Both the position numbers and the translations under genes were made by a program. A stretch of 5,705 bases of DNA, taken from positions 1 through 5,705 of the forward strand of contig CANQEF010000075.1 of NCBI GenBank assembly GCA_947594675.1, in the 5' to 3' direction. The notes beneath the pieces were generated by a model that saw only the letters and a list, made by a program, of their open reading frames with translations, was not told the origin of the DNA and searched no databases. Each line of letters opens with the position of its first letter. Within the stretch, counting starts at the first letter, position 1. Shown here one piece after another: positions 5,237-5,705 of the stretch. The DNA is from an uncultured Bacilli bacterium (lineage in GTDB: Bacteria; Bacillota_I; Bacilli_A; RF39; UBA660).

Positions 5237-5705
5237 TTATCTTGCTGCTAGAATAAAGGCCATATAATAACAAAATGCTAAGAATAAAGCTGTAACTATC
5301 CATCCATTAAATCTTTCAAAATTAGAGCTTTTGTCTTTAACTCCTAAAGCTACAGTTATTAAGGCTCCACCAATTAGTCCACCAATGTGAGCGAAATTAT
5401 CTACTCCATTAACAACTAAACCTAAAAATAAATTTAAGACAATTAAAGGAATTATTTGACTTTTTATTACATTACCTAAAAATACTCGATAATGGTATCC
5501 AAAATATACTAATGAGCCCATTAAGCCAAATATTGCACCACTTGCTCCAATAGAGGCATAACTTCCTCCAAACATCATAGAAAATAAAGAACCAGTTAGG
5601 CCAGAAAATAAATAAATAATGATATATTTTACTTTGCCTAAAAAGCTTTCTAATTGGCTACCAATTACATATAGAGCATAACAGTTAAATAATAAATGGA
5701 GTATA
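5237..5705 (-). CDS. Rhomboid family intramembrane serine protease (N-terminus outside the window)
   Basis: This multi-pass membrane protease cleaves substrates within or near membrane helices. About 155 C-terminal residues are visible; the frame runs open through the right edge, so the N-terminus and first helix are missing. 'LHLLFNCYALYVIGSQLE' starts the visible part and carries the conserved His and Asn that help form the oxyanion hole. 'SIGASGAIFGLMG' holds the nucleophile Ser55 (numbering from the visible start), and 'VDNFAHIGGLIGGAL' holds the catalytic His106 in the GxxxG-containing sixth helix. A further hydrophobic helix lies at the C-terminus ('WIVTALFLAFCYYMAFIL'), suggesting the 6+1 type. 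All catalytic residues are intact, so it should be active. It ends 62 bases before ireB with no clear terminator, so read-through into the operon is possible. Substrates cannot be told from the sequence. Confidence 0.95.
   Translation of the reverse strand, partial: ILHLLFNCYALYVIGSQLESFLGKVKYIIIYLFSGLTGSLFSMMFGGSYASIGASGAIFGLMGSLVYFGYHYRVFLGNVIKSQIIPLIVLNLFLGLVVNGVDNFAHIGGLIGGALITVALGVKDKSSNFERFNGWIVTALFLAFCYYMAFILAAR

Noticed and set aside
5237..5578. A short 113-residue rhomboid starting at the ATG at 5576-5578
   Set aside because: The frame is open to the right edge and the upstream codons encode the conserved 'HLLFNCYALYVIGSQLE' rhomboid segment. The true start is therefore outside the window and the internal Met is not a start.
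1..5705. CRISPR arrays, tRNA or rRNA genes, insertion sequences
   Set aside because: I saw no regularly spaced repeats, no cloverleaf-like stretch and no transposase motifs. Nearly all of the window is occupied by the listed genes.

Overview
The window looks like a piece of chromosome from a very AT-rich, walled member of the Bacillota. An uncultured gut-type Bacilli lineage near RF39/Mollicutes is plausible, but that placement is inference. Reasons: the dense single-strand layout, the Firmicutes-specific gene order ireB-ruvX-yrzB(DUF1292)-mltG-trmR, very low GC in most genes, and clear AGGAGG-type ribosome binding sites. TGA serves as an ordinary stop in three genes, so the code is standard bacterial, not Mycoplasma. 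Genes for peptidoglycan processing (mltG) and its kinase-linked control (ireB) argue for a cell wall.

Every gene is on the minus strand, so transcription runs from the right edge to the left. At the right edge is a rhomboid intramembrane protease lacking its N-terminus (5237-5705). A 62-base gap with a plausible extended -10 promoter separates it from a tight operon: ireB (4920-5174), ruvX (4504-4923), a DUF1292 gene (4223-4507), mltG (3111-4190) and the tRNA-modifying methyltransferase gene trmR (2521-3117). Most of these overlap by 4 to 7 bases. This block is conserved in Bacilli. It combines control of wall synthesis (IreB/ReoM), termination of glycan strands (MltG) and nucleic-acid housekeeping (RuvX, TrmR).

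The left half is the unusual part. In Bacillus subtilis trmR is followed by the tRNA hydroxylation genes yrrN/yrrO. Here it is followed, only 15 bases later, by a 311-residue protein that joins a two-helix, pilin-like (VirB2/TrbC-like) membrane domain to a C-terminal CHAP peptidoglycan hydrolase domain. Two tandem paralogous membrane-anchored proteins come next (829-1542 and 83-811). Their outer domains resemble the DUF4163/DUF3298 region of RsiV and PdaC and share a C-x3-C motif. A hairpin followed by a T tract at 24-57 probably ends the transcription unit.

My reading is that an envelope module (a membrane-tethered wall hydrolase plus two wall-facing proteins) has been added to the end of a conserved wall/tRNA operon. 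The hydrolase assignment is well supported. The pilin-like assignment, the RsiV/PdaC resemblance and the idea that the three work together are inference.
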